From Rheum nobile (taxonomy: Eukaryota; Streptophyta; Magnoliopsida; Caryophyllales; Polygonaceae), in NCBI GenBank assembly GCA_027886185.1, contig WOAB01000589.1:9243001-9307000 (forward strand): a DNA stretch of 64,000 nucleotides, in the 5' to 3' direction. Below are positions 21,635-33,957 of this stretch, piece by piece (position 1 is the first letter of the stretch; every line of letters begins with the position of its first letter). Both the position numbers and the translations under genes were made by a program. The notes beneath the pieces are model-generated. The model did no database searches and was not told the origin of the DNA. It was given only the letters and a program-made list of their open reading frames with translations.

Positions 21635-23323
21635 TTATTGCATCGCCGTATGCGTCAACGTGTTCAAGTCCTTGATGGGCAAGATCTCGAGTTGATCACG
21701 GATGGGCGTGTTCAAACCACTCAAGAACTTGGTTCTCAAAGTCGATGGTGCAACACTAATGTTGGCCATGTAGTACATGTCCTCTAAGGCGGAGAAGAAC
21801 TCGAGTGGAGTCCTTGAGCCTTGGCGAGCCATGGCTATCTCCATGCGCATTTGGTTGCGATAATCTGGAGGCACATACTTCTTGGTCATCACGTACACCA
21901 ATTGGTGCCATTCAGTGACAAGAGGGAGGCGGCGTCAGACGCTGTCATCGATAAATCTATGCCACCACACACGGGCGGCGCCTCAGAAGTAGAGCGTCGC
22001 AGTGTTGACATGGTCCTCAGGTGGCACGCGACAATAGCGTAGGGTGTACTCCGTAGCCTGCACCCATTCAAGAAAAATAGAGGGATTGTATTCACCAAAG
22101 AAGTGCTCGATTTTTACCTTGACTTCGTGTCGTTGGTATCGAGGCTGTGCAGGGGCTGGCATGGGCGCATTGTGTGGCGCGGTGGCGTAGAGGGGGTTCT
22201 CGTAGGCGCGGACGCCAGAGTCTTCAACGCGTGAATGACGTCGCCTCTCGCATACTGGGTGTTCATCGCGGCGAGCGAACCCGTCCTTGGGCGCGTAGGC
22301 GTCATCGCATCGACGCTGTCGCGGCTGGGCGTCATAGTCGGCTCAACAAACATCTCTAGGTATGACATCGCGGCGCTCGCCGCTAATGTCACGAGCACGA
22401 TCTCCTTGGGGCCAAAGACGCGGTGGGGGAATCCAATCTGATGGGCGATCCTGCAATTCAATAGGGTCTCCAAGGGGTGGATGGAAAAAGTTGGGATTGA
22501 CCTTACCTGAGTCCTCAATTTCTTCGTCGTCGAACTCGTCTTGGACTGTGGGTGTCATGGACGCATAGCCATCGGACCCATAGTGTGGCGTCCAAGCACT
22601 TTGGTGTCGAAGATGATCACGCACATCATATGTTCTGGGTTGGGTAGTAGGCGTCCTCAGGGCCGCATCGTCGCGTCGCTGTGAACGACTGGGTCGTCCA
22701 CTGGGTCTTCTCGGCGTCGTATCGGCTTGCTCGGCGCAACGAGGTCGGCCTTCGCGTGGCGCTGAGCCTGGCACGCGTTGTTGGGTTCTCCGAGAGGCAT
22801 ACCTAGCATCAAAATCATAGGGATCAGAATACTCACCTTGAGAGTCGTCGGCATTGTCGGAGCCGGTGTCAAAGCCAGCAGGTATGGCTCTGGGCACGTA
22901 TCGATCTTGGTGAGAAACGTAGCCTTGTCGACTCTCAATAACACTTTGTATTCTGTTGAGGCGTGGCTGGAGATTGGAAGTTGAAGGCATGATTCCCTTG
23001 CCTTTGTCCACGCGAGCTTTGGATGGACCCGCGTCGGTGGCTCTGGGTTGAGTCGGCGCGTCCATGTTGATCACTGGGGTGGGAGTGGGCACGATCGGTG
23101 CCACTCATTGTTGTGCTTGCAAGGTTGCAACTTGTTGTCATAGGGCTTGTATCAATTGTTGCTTCTCGGACAACTCGATGAGGGGATCTTATTGGGGAAG
23201 ATCTTGTGGTGGTGGGTCTTGTTGTGGACCCAACGGTTGAGGCTGGGGGTTGGTGTTGTCGGCGCCTGTGTTGTCGTCACCAGATCCGATCGTCATGCTA
23301 CCTATAACAATAGGGCCAGACAT
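21635..23323 (-). pseudogene. gag of the CRM-like element
   Basis: The gag start is probably the Met in MSGPIVIGSMTIGSGDD (about 23,323). A short Gln-rich coiled segment is cut by three stops around 23,190-23,104, followed by an Arg/Pro/Asp-rich region (23,104-22,343). The capsid-like domain at about 22,100-21,640 shows text in different frames such as TLRYCRVPPEDHVNTATLYF and WWHRF and then YVPPDYRNQM...QGSRTPLEFF. At least two frameshifts break it. Gag forms the virus-like particle. Confidence 0.75.
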
Positions 23324-23399
23324 AGGAGTAAAAACGAACCAAAAGACACAAAGAACAACAATCAAGTAATCACTAATCAAGTCACAAAGTTCACGTAGG

Positions 23400-24120
23400 G
23401 TAGGGCTTGTATGGGCTTGCCGTGAAGGCGGCTAGGCTAGTCACAAGAGATGGTGTGAGAAGCAAGTCGTCAATCAAACACACAAGAACAAATTGAAACC
23501 CTAGATCAAACGTAAACAAAGCAACCAAATTAGCAAGACAATACCTTCTAGAAAGCTTACCTAGATGACATAGGGGTTGAGAAGATGAGCCTAGACCGAG
23601 GCGAGTGGGTTAGGGTTGCCTTATTTTGGCTTTTCCTAACTTGGAAACTTTTTTTTTTGAATATCCGATTGGATTATCTTTTTTTTTAATAATATTCGAG
23701 ATCTTATCTTTTGATCTTTCGGATAAAAAAAAAGGAAAATTAAATCAGTCTAAGTAACAAGAATATCACAAGCGTGATTTTAGAGATAGGAGAGAGAAGA
23801 TAAGATTTGATGATATCTTATATGGAAATTCGGCTAACAACCTAAAAAGCAAAGCATGCAAATAAGGAAACTCTATCAACGCAAGAAAATAAGGAAACAA
23901 TCTATTCTAGCATGCAAGATATCAAAGTTACCAAACACACCAAAACTTAGGGAGCAAGGAATAATTTTCGGCCAAGGAATTACCTTGTAAAAACCGATTG
24001 GACTTAGCAAATATGGAAATTTTTGGTCTTTCTTGTGAATGATGATGCGAAAGCAAAGATGGTGGTTAAGAAAAAAAATTGTGAACAAAATGCAAACTTG
24101 AGTTCGTGACTTGTACTGCT
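23400..24120 (-). other. 5' untranslated leader of the CRM-like element
   Basis: About 0.7 kb between the primer site and gag without an open frame, containing poly-T and GATCTTAT-rich stretches. Normal for an LTR element leader, where packaging signals lie. Confidence 0.6.
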
Positions 24121-24134
24121 GGGCTCTGATTCCA
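24121..24134 (-). other. Primer-binding site, initiator-Met tRNA type
   Basis: Minus strand TGGAATCAGAGCCC, one base away from the usual TGGTATCAGAGCC complement of plant initiator tRNA-Met, two bases inside the LTR. Confidence 0.85.
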
Positions 24135-24136
24135 GT

Positions 24137-25391
24137 TGATGTGTTCTTGTCTCCGATGACGAGCACACTTGTCAAAGGTGACACCTTGGATCTAGTCTTG
24201 GGCGAGAAGTCACTCTTGTCCTTGTCAAACCTGTCGTGGAATCCTTGGGTGCAAACCCTTGTTGTCTTGCACGAAAGGTTGACAAGATTGGTGGCGAAGT
24301 GAATAGTACTTTTAGAGGTTATCGGACACGGTGGTGGCCGATGGCGAACCCGGTGGTGATGGTCTGGGTGGTATCGGCGACGATGAGGCTGAGTGTCACG
24401 ATGAGTGTCATGACAGCGAAGACGGCGGCGAAGGCGATTGCGAAGGCGATGGTGTTGGCGAGCGATCGACTGGGTTAGTGTCTGGGCTCGTTGACGGCGG
24501 CGATAGCGATGGCGAAGATGGACGTCACAAGCGATGCTAGCGACGGCGACAACGAAGAATCTGGGTTCAATTGTGGGTGCGATGGAAGCGATTGGTGAGG
24601 CGATTGTGTTACGATGGCGGAAGCGATTGTTTGGATGGTTTGGCGAAGTGATGGTGTGATGATTTGGGGATATATGACTTGAAAGGACAAGTCTTTGCCG
24701 TAGCGTCGGCGCGGAGGAAGGGAGATGCGAAGGAAGACTTTGCTTGAGGGTTCAAGCGGTTGCCGTAGCGTCGGCGCGGGTGAAGGGGATGCGAAGATAG
24801 AGGGTGACATCCCATCAAGGGTAGGAGGATAAACACTCTACTAAAGCCTTGATTAAATTTGAATGTAAGTAAAAACAATAACAAAGTTTGACTTAAATAC
24901 TAGAGGCGAGAACTCGGATGGGCCGAGTCGAGCCTAGTGGGCTAGCCCATGCAACATGCAATAGGCACACACCCTAAAAATATAAACTTGCTATAAAAGG
25001 AAACTATCTAAAACAAGAAATAATACTAAAGATAGAAATGTTTCAAAACAATGTCAGAACAGAGGCAATTAAACCTCTAAGTGTTCAACCCGGTGGCGGC
25101 GAGGGCATGGATGCAATCACAGCGAGCAGCGGCGACGATGGGTCGATTGGCTCGGCAGTGGGTGCACCCAGTGCCGGCTGCGATGGGCTTGATTCTCCGA
25201 TGCCGATGGTGGCGAGGACGATGAGTCTGGGTTCTGTCTCTGGGCTTCCTTGGCTAGAGATGACGCGCGTGACCAACGAGTGCACGGCGTCGTCGATGGC
25301 CTTGGACCTGGACCTTGTGACTGGGCCCTCTGAGCGTAGGCTCATGGCATTCTCCTCGTCTGTGACCGTCATGGGCGGTGGGATCACATCA
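24137..25391 (-). repeat. 5' LTR (right copy) of the CRM-like element
   Basis: TGATGTG...CACATCA, followed directly by the GATGT duplication at 25,392-25,396. The LTR differs from the left copy at scattered sites, many of them C/T or G/A. Confidence 0.92.
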
Positions 25392-25396
25392 GATGT

Positions 25397-26301
25397 AGAA
25401 TAAATCGGATCTGGAACCTATAGATCAGAGGTTTTTTTGTGAAAAACGAATTTGGATCTCGAAGATTTGAACAAAAACAAGACAAAGGCTTGGACGATAT
25501 TTACAGAAAGATGAAATTCAAAGTGGAAAGAACTGGAAAGATTGAAAGAGGAAAGAAAATATGCGGATTGAACTGGTAAGATTGAAAGAGGAAAGAAAAT
25601 TCTTGAAGCTTTAAGAATAAGAGAGCGAAACCGAAACGCGGCGAAGAGAAATGAAAATGAGGGAGAAAGGTAGGGTTTCGACATCTGTAAAATGGCCGAG
25701 ATTGATGTTATGGACTTGGCCCAATAACTTTAACGATATTATGGGCTTGGCCCAATAATGATTTATAATTTTGTTGTTGTTTACATTTGTTTATATATAA
25801 TTAAATAATTATATTAAATGTTAAGTTTGTATATTTATTTATTTTCTTTGTAAAATATATCTGAAAATTTCCATTGACTATGGTATGTATGAATAAAACA
25901 AAAATAATATAATGTTGAGATTTGGTGATATTAGATATACATGACAAGGGATAAAAATTTTTTAATACAAATAATAACTATTTACATAAATCGGGGTTTT
26001 TTAGTTGGGCGTCTATTTCAGTTATGCATTTATTCTAATTGGGCCTAAAAGCCCATTAAATCAATTCAAATTTGCATTAAAAATTTACAATTTATACAAA
26101 TATGATTTGGGCCAATAAGTCCATTTTAGTATTTACAAATTTATATTATATTTTTATAATACTAAAATAAATATTTATAATTGAATTCTATTTAAATACT
26201 TAAATTAAGTAGTTAAACATGTTTATGTATTTTTATAAGATTAAAATAAATGATTGGTATGTAGATTTATTTATTTAAATCTTTATATCTTAGTTTGTCA
26301 G
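25397..26301. other. Old-locus sequence right of the first LTR element
   Basis: Continues the pre-insertion locus. A minus-strand open frame (25,684-25,418) is Phe/Ser/Leu-rich and probably not a gene; the AAACCCTA string next to it resembles a plant 5' leader. Between 25,710 and 26,115 there are several GGCCCAAT/TGGGCC motifs like those at 13.3-13.8 kb. The rest is AT-rich. Confidence 0.4.
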
Positions 26302-26313
26302 GGTGATTTTGTT

Positions 26314-27482
26314 ATGGACGAATTAACCCGACATAACAGAAAGTTTAGATTGGCTGCTATTAGAGAGAAACGACAACGAACAAATTCAAATTGATCAGGT
26401 TAATATTTTGCATTTATTTTGAAGACATTTTTTCTAATAAATATAAATATGAACTTTAATCTACTATACTAATTATGCAGGATCTACACTTGGAGGTACT
26501 CCCAATTCTTTCGTTAATGATCGTATCCCAATGTTCGACATTTCAAATGGTTAGTAATGGTTATTATAGTAGATTATCTATTTACTTCGATTTTTTCATT
26601 TATATTATAATCAGTGTTTGATGTTCAATAATACAATATATGTTTAATTTCATTGTGTCGAAAAAAATTAATGTTTAAAATAAAGTTAAATATGTTATAA
26701 TTATAACAAAAATTAATTTGTATTTATATTGTTTGCTTATTCGTAAAAAAAAAAACTATCTATCATTATTTATTTCTTTAATGTTCAGGTACAAGAAATT
26801 CATCTACTCCGACGACTTTGCACTACAGAAGTGATCAAAACGTTCATAATTCACTTTTACCTATTACTGTTCCAGACAAGGAAAACTATGGTACCATTTT
26901 TTTATTCTTACTATATATTTTATTAAGTATAAAAAAGGTTGTGTTACTATCATTAATAAGTACATTATGATACAACTATTTATTTGCAGTTCAATTGCAC
27001 AATGTCATGCTTACAGAACAAAATCATCTGCAAAATGTCGAACAAGGTATGGTATTATTTAAAGTGGTATGAAATGATTGATTTATTAATATATAATATT
27101 TAATATTTATTTTCATGCTAAAATTAGCTCGATTGAGGAGGAAATTGAGAATGAATGTGATAAGGCATAAGCGGTATGGAACACCGCTAATCGAATCAGG
27201 TTCAAAAAAATATATTATATTTAATTACAATTTAAAATTAATGTAAATTTTGCTTAACCATAATTTTATGCAGATAATATACTTGGAAATATTAGCAACT
27301 CCATACTTACCCAAGCTAGACCATTATCTATTACATTTAATGGTTAGTCATTAATGAAATTTATTTTCTAAGTTATTAATTGGTATACATGCATGATCTT
27401 AAGTTCGAGGTTATTACTAATCTATCTTTATTTAATACTTTAATGTTCAAGTACAAGAAATTCATCTACATTGTCAGGATGT
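26314..27482 (+). pseudogene. Cluster of small plus-strand exons encoding an Arg-rich peptide, interrupted
   Basis: Successive GT/AG-bounded blocks read in one series: 26,314-26,398 (MDELTRHNRKFRLAAIREKR), then about 26,481-26,550 (TPNSFVNDRIPMFDIS), 26,789-26,890 (GTRNSSTPTTLHYRSD), 26,990-27,044 (VQLHNVMLTEQNHLQNVEQ), 27,127-27,199 (ARLRRKLRMNVIRHKRYGTP), 27,274-27,342 (ILGNISNSILTQARPLS) and from 27,450 (GTRNSSTLSG). The second half repeats the first (Arg-rich, then ILGN/TLGG, then GTRNSST), so the exons were duplicated. The first block has an in-frame TGA (26,392-26,394). The last block is cut by the second LTR element and its continuation appears at 36,994-37,011. The style resembles N-terminal exons of plant Helitron Rep/helicase genes, but I am not certain. 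Confidence 0.4.
27478..27482. repeat. Target-site duplication, left (GATGT)
   Basis: GATGT here and at 36,989-36,993 flank the second LTR element exactly. The same five bases flank the first element. Confidence 0.9.
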
Positions 27483-29170
27483 TGATGTGGCTAAAACCTA
27501 CCCGCAAGTATACGAGATCAGTTGTAGTAGTCAAGTGTCGATCCCACAGAGACCAATGTAATATTAATTGAAACGCTACCAGTGAACTAGGCCAAAGAGA
27601 TATGAAATTTGGGAAAATTATAAATAAGCTAACTAATAAAAACAAATAAAAATGATATAATCAATGGGATAAATGTGTCTAAGGTTAAGGATCACCGCAA
27701 CAATGCCTCTGTAAATAAAATCACCCTTCACCTGAATCTAGTCCAAATTATTTGAAGGTAACTATCTAAGGTAATTACTAATTCCTATCAGATGATAGTA
27801 AATGTGCCTAGATCTAATTAACATCCACTCTCGCAACTTGCTAATCAAATCTAGACCCTTTGGGCACCTAGAATCTAAGGTCAAACTGAACTAACATCCA
27901 CTCTCGTGACTTGCTAAATCCAATTTAGTCTTAAAGTTTCTATGATAGGTATTAATCCACAAGAGAAATTAAGATGCTCTCGCAATAATAAAATCTCAGG
28001 TTCAATTCCTAGGAATCCAATAGAAGTTATTACCTCTTGGTATCAAACCCTATTTAACTACCTATTAACGTTTTTACCTCTCGGTTGCAAATCCTAATTG
28101 GATTCAATTCACATAAGCTAATATGAGCATTAAACATCTAGGAATGAATCAAATATTATTTCAATTCAGGCAAATAAATAATTCTAATCACATACGCATC
28201 GTCTGGATCACCCCAACCTTAGAACTAGGAATTTAACCAAGTATAATTGAAGACATATTCAATAGATTTAAACTAGCCAACAACATATATGAATTATTCA
28301 ATAAATACGGGAGATAAGAAAACTTAATCTCAATGTAAAAATAATCCAAGTTGACAAAGGCTAGAACAATAATACCAAATCTCCAATTAAGCAAAGCACA
28401 AAACTCCTTCTTGAAGTTCAAGTCTGCGGCTGAACAAAGCTAAAACAAAAAAACTAAAACTAAAAACAAAACCGAAGACTCATCTCAAGCTGCGTAACGT
28501 CCTCCCAAAACTAAATCAAAGTCCAACTTCAAATCCGCCTCTTTCCTGCTCGTCCATGGGCCCCGACACAATTTTGCCCACCAATTTGGGATGAGTTGGG
28601 CAAATGACCCATGTGCAACATTTTTTTTAAGAAACTAACCCCCTAGGAAACTAACCCCCTCTCCCTCCCCCTAAACCCTACACTCTAAACCCCAAAAAAT
28701 AATATTTTAGGGAGAGAAAAAACAAAGAAGATAGAGGAAATAAATAAATAAAATAAACTAGTAAGAGGTAGGAGAAATACATAAAAACTAATAGGGGGTA
28801 ATTTTGTTAATTTAAAACTCTTAAAGTGTCAATGGGCCCAAAACCCTCCACCAATTTGCTACCTCTTCAGTAATGGGCTGGTCCAACATTTTCTTCTATT
28901 AATTAAGAAAGTCAGCCCACTTCAGTCCAATGCTTGCTCCATGTTCCTATTTTATTTGGGCATAGTAACGAGTCCATCATGCAATGATATTTGGCACCTC
29001 AAGAATAACCTCATAACACTTAAAATACATGAAACATGAAAAAGTATGAGTGTAGGCTCTGAATATAAAATAATGTAAAATGAACTAAAAAATATATAAA
29101 ATATGCATGATAATGACCTAATCTAATATGCAACTAGACTCCTAAAATATGTATAAATTAGGTGTTATCA
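27483..29170 (-). repeat. 3' LTR (left copy) of the second element
   Basis: Ends GGTGTTATCA. It is 287 bases longer than the right LTR, mainly because of a segment at about 28,591-28,861 flanked by the 11-base direct repeat CCACCAATTTG and absent from the right copy. Confidence 0.9.
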
Positions 29171-29185
29171 AATTTCCCCAAGCTT
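29171..29185 (-). other. Polypurine tract of the second element
   Basis: Minus strand AAGCTTGGGGAAATT adjoining the LTR TGATAACACC. Similar AAGCTTGGGGG strings recur inside the element at about 30,543 and 31,141, possible secondary tracts. Confidence 0.75.
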
Positions 29186-29493
29186 AAACCTTGCTTGTCC
29201 TTAAGCAAGAACGTAGTTCAAAATTCCACAAGAAATACAAAGGTTGTCTCTACCTAAACAATATCCAAGCAAGTCCATGAAAACTTAAATATTTAGCAAC
29301 GTAATCATCAAAGCATGCAAATAATCATTAAAGAGACTAAGTAGAACATCCATTCTAGACCTCGCTTAGGAAAAAGAATATGAATCACTCTCGCTCATGT
29401 GTTTAGGGTGTGTTTCGCTCAAATCTCAACTTTGAAAACTCATCTACCATAAACTTGCATCACTGTCTTAAATCTCCACCACTAGGGACCTTG

Positions 29494-29928
29494 TGATGGA
29501 CAGTGACCTGGGCCAAGACCTTAGTCTAGCGCATATCTGGCTTGCGCATCCCTAGCGTCCCCCATGGCGCCCAGTGAAGGGCGTCTTCTCCGATGCCGAC
29601 TTCCAAGTGGTTCTATTTCCGGGCCGCGCCTCTCTGGCGTGCGTGCTTTCGGTGATATCGTTTCATGAGCCGCTTCCCGTTGCCATGCTCACCTTTGGTG
29701 TGGTCCCGTTTACTAATTATAGCTTTGCAAGCATTGAATTGCCTTTCTATTTTTAGAATGATGTAATGGATTGGACCTTGATGTTTTGGGCCTAAGCCCA
29801 TTGGGTTTCCTCTTCAACCCTAGTTTTCCCTTTGTTTTTCTATAAATAGGGTAGAACTCTCATTGTATTTCTCAAGTTAAGTTTAAGACAATCTAGTGGA
29901 GAGTCCCTCCTAGTTGTCACTTGGCTTC

Positions 29929-30015
<87 letters not shown>

Positions 30016-30290
30016 AAGGATCTTCTAGCCTTTTCTCAAAGTTCTCTAAGGAGCCATAATGTTGGCCTCCTTCCACCACCTCGGGTGTTCATAACGTTGA
30101 ACCCCTCCTCCCATCCGCCGCCAGGGTTTGATCCGCCAAACCCAAGAAAGGGGAACATAACGTTGTTTCCCTTGAAGGAGTTTTTGAAGAAAGCCAAGAA
30201 CACGAAGAACGCAAAGAACGAGTGCTTGCTTGGGAAGAACAAATGATCCGGATCTAGATCGGTCTTAGTCCGCGTGGATCGATCGTATCA
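29494..30290 (+). mobile_element. Solo LTR inserted in the second element
   Basis: A 797-base block TGATGGAC...CGTATCA flanked by CCTTG on both sides (29,489-29,493; 30,291-30,295). It has a TATA box (TATAAATAGG, 29,841-29,850) about 60% along, as expected at the U3/R border, followed by a long (CT)n tract in the putative leader. No internal genes remain, so LTR-LTR recombination removed them. Confidence 0.9.
29932..30012. repeat. (CT)n microsatellite
   Basis: About 80 bases of perfect CT repeat inside the solo LTR, downstream of its TATA box. CT-rich leaders are common in plant transcripts, so it probably grew from a native pyrimidine stretch. Confidence 0.95.
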
Positions 30291-30295
30291 CCTTG

Positions 30296-32192
30296 TACAT
30301 GGTATAAGTCAAGAGGACTTTTATTGGGTTGTAATGGGGCCGGGTAAAAAGAAAGGTAAGAATATAATTTGGCCATGTGATGCTAAATCCGAGAAAAGAG
30401 GAACTATCCAAGACAACATCAAACTTGAGGATTTCTCATACCATTCTTTTCAACAAAACACCCTTATTCTTGTTTTTTTATTTATCTTTTTTTTTTCAAA
30501 AGTCAAAGACACTTTCAACAATACCACACCATACAAATAACTCCCCCAAGCTTGGCTTGCAACCATAAAAACAAACAAAGAAATCATCCTAATTCCCGGA
30601 TGGGTAAAAGGCTAATCATTGGGCTCGGGATATTTTTGTAGAGCTTCCAAAAAAAAAGGCTAATTAGGCTCAACAGGCTTGAAGCAGAGGAATAACATAT
30701 AAGGGTGGTAAAGGAAAATATAGGCTAATAAAATAAGTTCTAAACGCAAGTTCTAGAAATAAAGCAATCAAAGTGAGAATCACACACACAAATAGAAATA
30801 AGAGGACTCAGTTATGTGCAGTCCTAAGGCTCAAAAGTTCACGGGTAATATGTCTAGAATTTCAGTTCTAACTAGTCTCAATCAATGACTAAATACATAC
30901 TCCAACTTAAACCTTAAAAATATAAAAAATCCCATCAACATTCTTAAAATTAATTAGAATATCAACAACCAAAATATTTCAAGGGGAATTTTGCAAGACA
31001 AACAAACAAAGCAAAGCCTGGGAATCATATCGAACACCTAAAGTGCAATGCATGATGCATGAAATGTTATAAAAAATGAAAAAAATAACATAAGAAAATC
31101 ACAAAAATGCAATCAGAACTACACATGGAATTATTCATCCCCCAAGCTTAAATTCTACATTGTCCCCAATGTAGAAATAAAAGAAAGAGGAAAATAAACT
31201 CACCAAATTGTCAGGCATTTAGACGTAGGCGTATCAATACAAGGTCGACATGGAAGTGGGTGATCACCGTGGAGCAATCGTAAAGGTCAAAGAAATTGAG
31301 CAGCAATTCATTTATAATTAGACCTGTCCCAACGAACCAAAACAACACCAAAGAGGAAGCAAATAGGAATAATACCAGAGACAGGGCAAAAAAAGCATAT
31401 CACAAAAATCCCACAAGGCGACATCATCTAAATCAATTTTATCTATTCAATTTCTGTCATAATTTATTGAAGTTACAAAGCACATAAACAAACACAGCAC
31501 CACAAAACACTGCCACCAACAAGATATCTATGATATAGTAAAGTCATGAACTAACACAAAGAACACCAGATGGTAATTAAAAACAAGAATTGTAGCCAGT
31601 CAAAACAAGCACTTCAGTCACCATGCAACCGATCAATTCAATTTCAATCCCCAAGGAAAGATTAAACTCCAAGTCTTTTAGCACAAAAAGTAACGATTTA
31701 ATCATTGACTACAAACCTATATGAATTAGTGCAATTCCAAATTCAATATGCAAAAGCCAGGAAAAATTTAGTAATCCCACAACTTAATCCTATTTAACCA
31801 GGCTGCAAAAACTTCACAAGTTCAACACAAAGGACAAAGCAGAGGAATGGGATTACGTACCTCCACTTACCGTCACAACGTCGGACTTATGTAGAGTGGA
31901 TTGGAGTTGGGCTAGGGCGGTAAAGCTCAGTTCAGCAGTGGGGAGCGCAGATCTGGACAAGACTTCGAGTGGCAGGCTGGGCACAATAGCTCGCGAGGAG
32001 AGGCGGGCACAGAAGCGGCTGGTTCTGGGTGCGAGGTGGGTTCAGATCTAGGTTAGGTGTGGATGTCCGGCGAGGTTGTGGTATAGGTCGCCGATGGGCT
32101 GAGGAGGATCTGGGCGCGAGGCTCGTGTAGGGGCGAGGCCGGGCTGGTGGGTTGCGACGAGTCTGGTGGTGATGTGTGACAGCAACGGTGCG
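30296..32192. other. Non-coding interior of the second element
   Basis: AT-rich, no convincing ORF. CCCCCAAGCTT strings at about 30,543 and 31,141, and the hairpin-like TCTACATTGTCCCCAATGTAGA at about 31,153, are features also seen in the Athila-like element at 61,511. The last 300 bases are GC-rich and minus-strand coding-like but broken. Confidence 0.5.
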
Positions 32193-32251
32193 GCGGCGGG
32201 CAGTGCCGGTCCAAACATTTGGTGGGCCCTAGGGCGAAATAAAAATGAAGA

Positions 32252-33224
32252 TGATGCGGGAGCATCCGAGGCTTCACCCAAGACGCACACAAGCGAAGAT
32301 GGTTCGCTCACAAGAGCTCGAGACAAGCGGATGCAAGAGGAGCTAGAGAACTTGGCAAGCCTTCACGTCTCAAGGGAACCCACCCTCGTTGCGGACTTCA
32401 CCGAACCTATCCTAAGGACCTTGGTGACCTTCCGAGCCAAGCCATGCGAGGAGGAATGAAGACGAGCCAGATTTGAGCCTCAGGAGGACTGCACGGTTTG
32501 GTGTACGGTTTGTCACCCCCCCAGAACACAGGAATTAGCCCTCAGGACACAAGAATTAGCCCTCAAGAAGACTGCACGGTTTGGTGCACGGTTTGTCACA
32601 AACCGTGCACCCCCCTAGAACACCTTTTCTTGGCTGGGAAGACCTTGTACGTGGGGCCAGTTGAAGTTACTTTCTTTGTTTGTTTTAAGTGTGTTTTAAG
32701 ACTTCTTTAGGATGCTTTTATTTGGGCCTTTGTGGGCTTGTTTGGGCCATGCCTTCTAGGGGTATATAAGGCCATATGTGTTGTTATTTTGAGGTAGACA
32801 AATTTGAAGACAAAAACTTATGGCTTTGCCATGGAATTTCGAGAGCTCTCTAAGGAGAGGCTTCTCTTGTGTTGATTCGATCTTGCTTGGTTTGACTTGC
32901 GTTGTGTCAATCTCCTCCATAGGGTTGGTGCTCGTAGGCTCCCACAAGCCTCCTCCTCGTGCTCCTTGGATTCGTCCATTGTTGTGTGAGGTTGTAGAAG
33001 AAGGGGTTGTCTTGTCATTTGGTTTGGTTTTTGGGAGACATCTTAGGGCTCCAAGGGTCTCTCCATTGTTCAATTCGGTTCTTTCTATATCCCTCTATCT
33101 ATCTTTGTTATTTCTTGCTTATTTTCAGATTTCTAACTCACTTGTGTGTTCATCTCTTCTCCTCCATCTCCACGAGTCTCTCTTGGCGCCAAGATCGGGC
33201 CACTAGCGGCTAATCCCCGCATCA
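32252..33224 (+). mobile_element. Solo LTR nested inside the hAT-like element
   Basis: A 973-base block with perfect 9-base inverted ends TGATGCGGG/CCCGCATCA and GAAGA duplications (32,247-32,251; 33,225-33,229). A TATA box (TATATAAGG, about 32,763) lies mid-LTR. The left part is open and encodes a tail like SLTRARDKRMQEELENL (to 32,459), showing that this family's polyprotein also ended within its LTR. Confidence 0.9.
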
Positions 33225-33229
33225 GAAGA

Positions 33230-33957
33230 CCCTCGTAAATATAAAAGTAACACTTGAATAATTTTTTATTTAAAATTTATGAAAGAAATAAAATAATAAT
33301 AAGAAAGTATTATATATGATATTTATATAAAGTAAATAAAGATAGAATCAAACCACTTCTTATGTCCAAATTAAAATTTTGATCATCTTAGAAGAATGGG
33401 ATTTTATGATAAACAATTAATATAAGAAAGAAATATTAATTAACAACATTCAAATAAAAAAGTTATTCATATTCAAAATGAAAAATAAACCTCACAAAGA
33501 ATATAAAGAAGAAATTAAAATAAAAACCAAATCCAAATTGAAAAGGAATTGGCTCACATATCAAAGGAAATAAAATTGAGAAACGAGAGAAATAGGCCAC
33601 ATATTAAAGAAAAAATATTATATACATTATATAAGATAAAAAGGAAAAAGTTTGAGTTTTTTATTTTGTCAAAAAAGAAATAAAAAGGGCTTAAATAATA
33701 TAAAAAAACTATCACAATAAAGAAAATGAACTAAAAGAGAAATGGGGCCTACATATTAAAAAGTGAAATTATTGAGATTTAAACCTAAGACCTTTTGAAG
33801 GTCAATTGTAGTTTCATCCACTAGACCAACTTTACTTTCTATATTTCTTTTTCTTAATTAATAATTATATTACTGCTACTTAATATTGAATTTGGGCCCC
33901 TCCCGATCTTGGGCCCTAGGCGGTCGCCCTACCTAAACTACCCAAAAGGCCGGCCCT
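33230..33957. other. AT-rich interior of the hAT-like element
   Basis: No ORF. Very A-rich plus strand; the sequence from 33,890 (GGGCCCCTCCCGATCTTGGG) is the right subterminal region. Confidence 0.6.

Larger units (their letters stand above)
16399..25391 (-). mobile_element. Complete Ty3/Gypsy LTR retrotransposon, chromovirus (CRM-like) type, defective
   Basis: A 8,993-base element bounded by GATGT duplications, with two LTRs of 1,243 and 1,255 bases starting TGATGTG and ending CACATCA. Its polypurine tract lies inside the left LTR and an initiator-Met-type primer site inside the right LTR, so it is read on the minus strand. Gene order is gag, CCHC, protease, RT, RNase H, integrase, C-terminal tail, as in Metaviridae. 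The tail runs into the LTR, a property known from CRM-type chromoviruses, but the clade call is inference. Multiple in-frame stops and frameshifts make it non-autonomous today. Confidence 0.9.
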
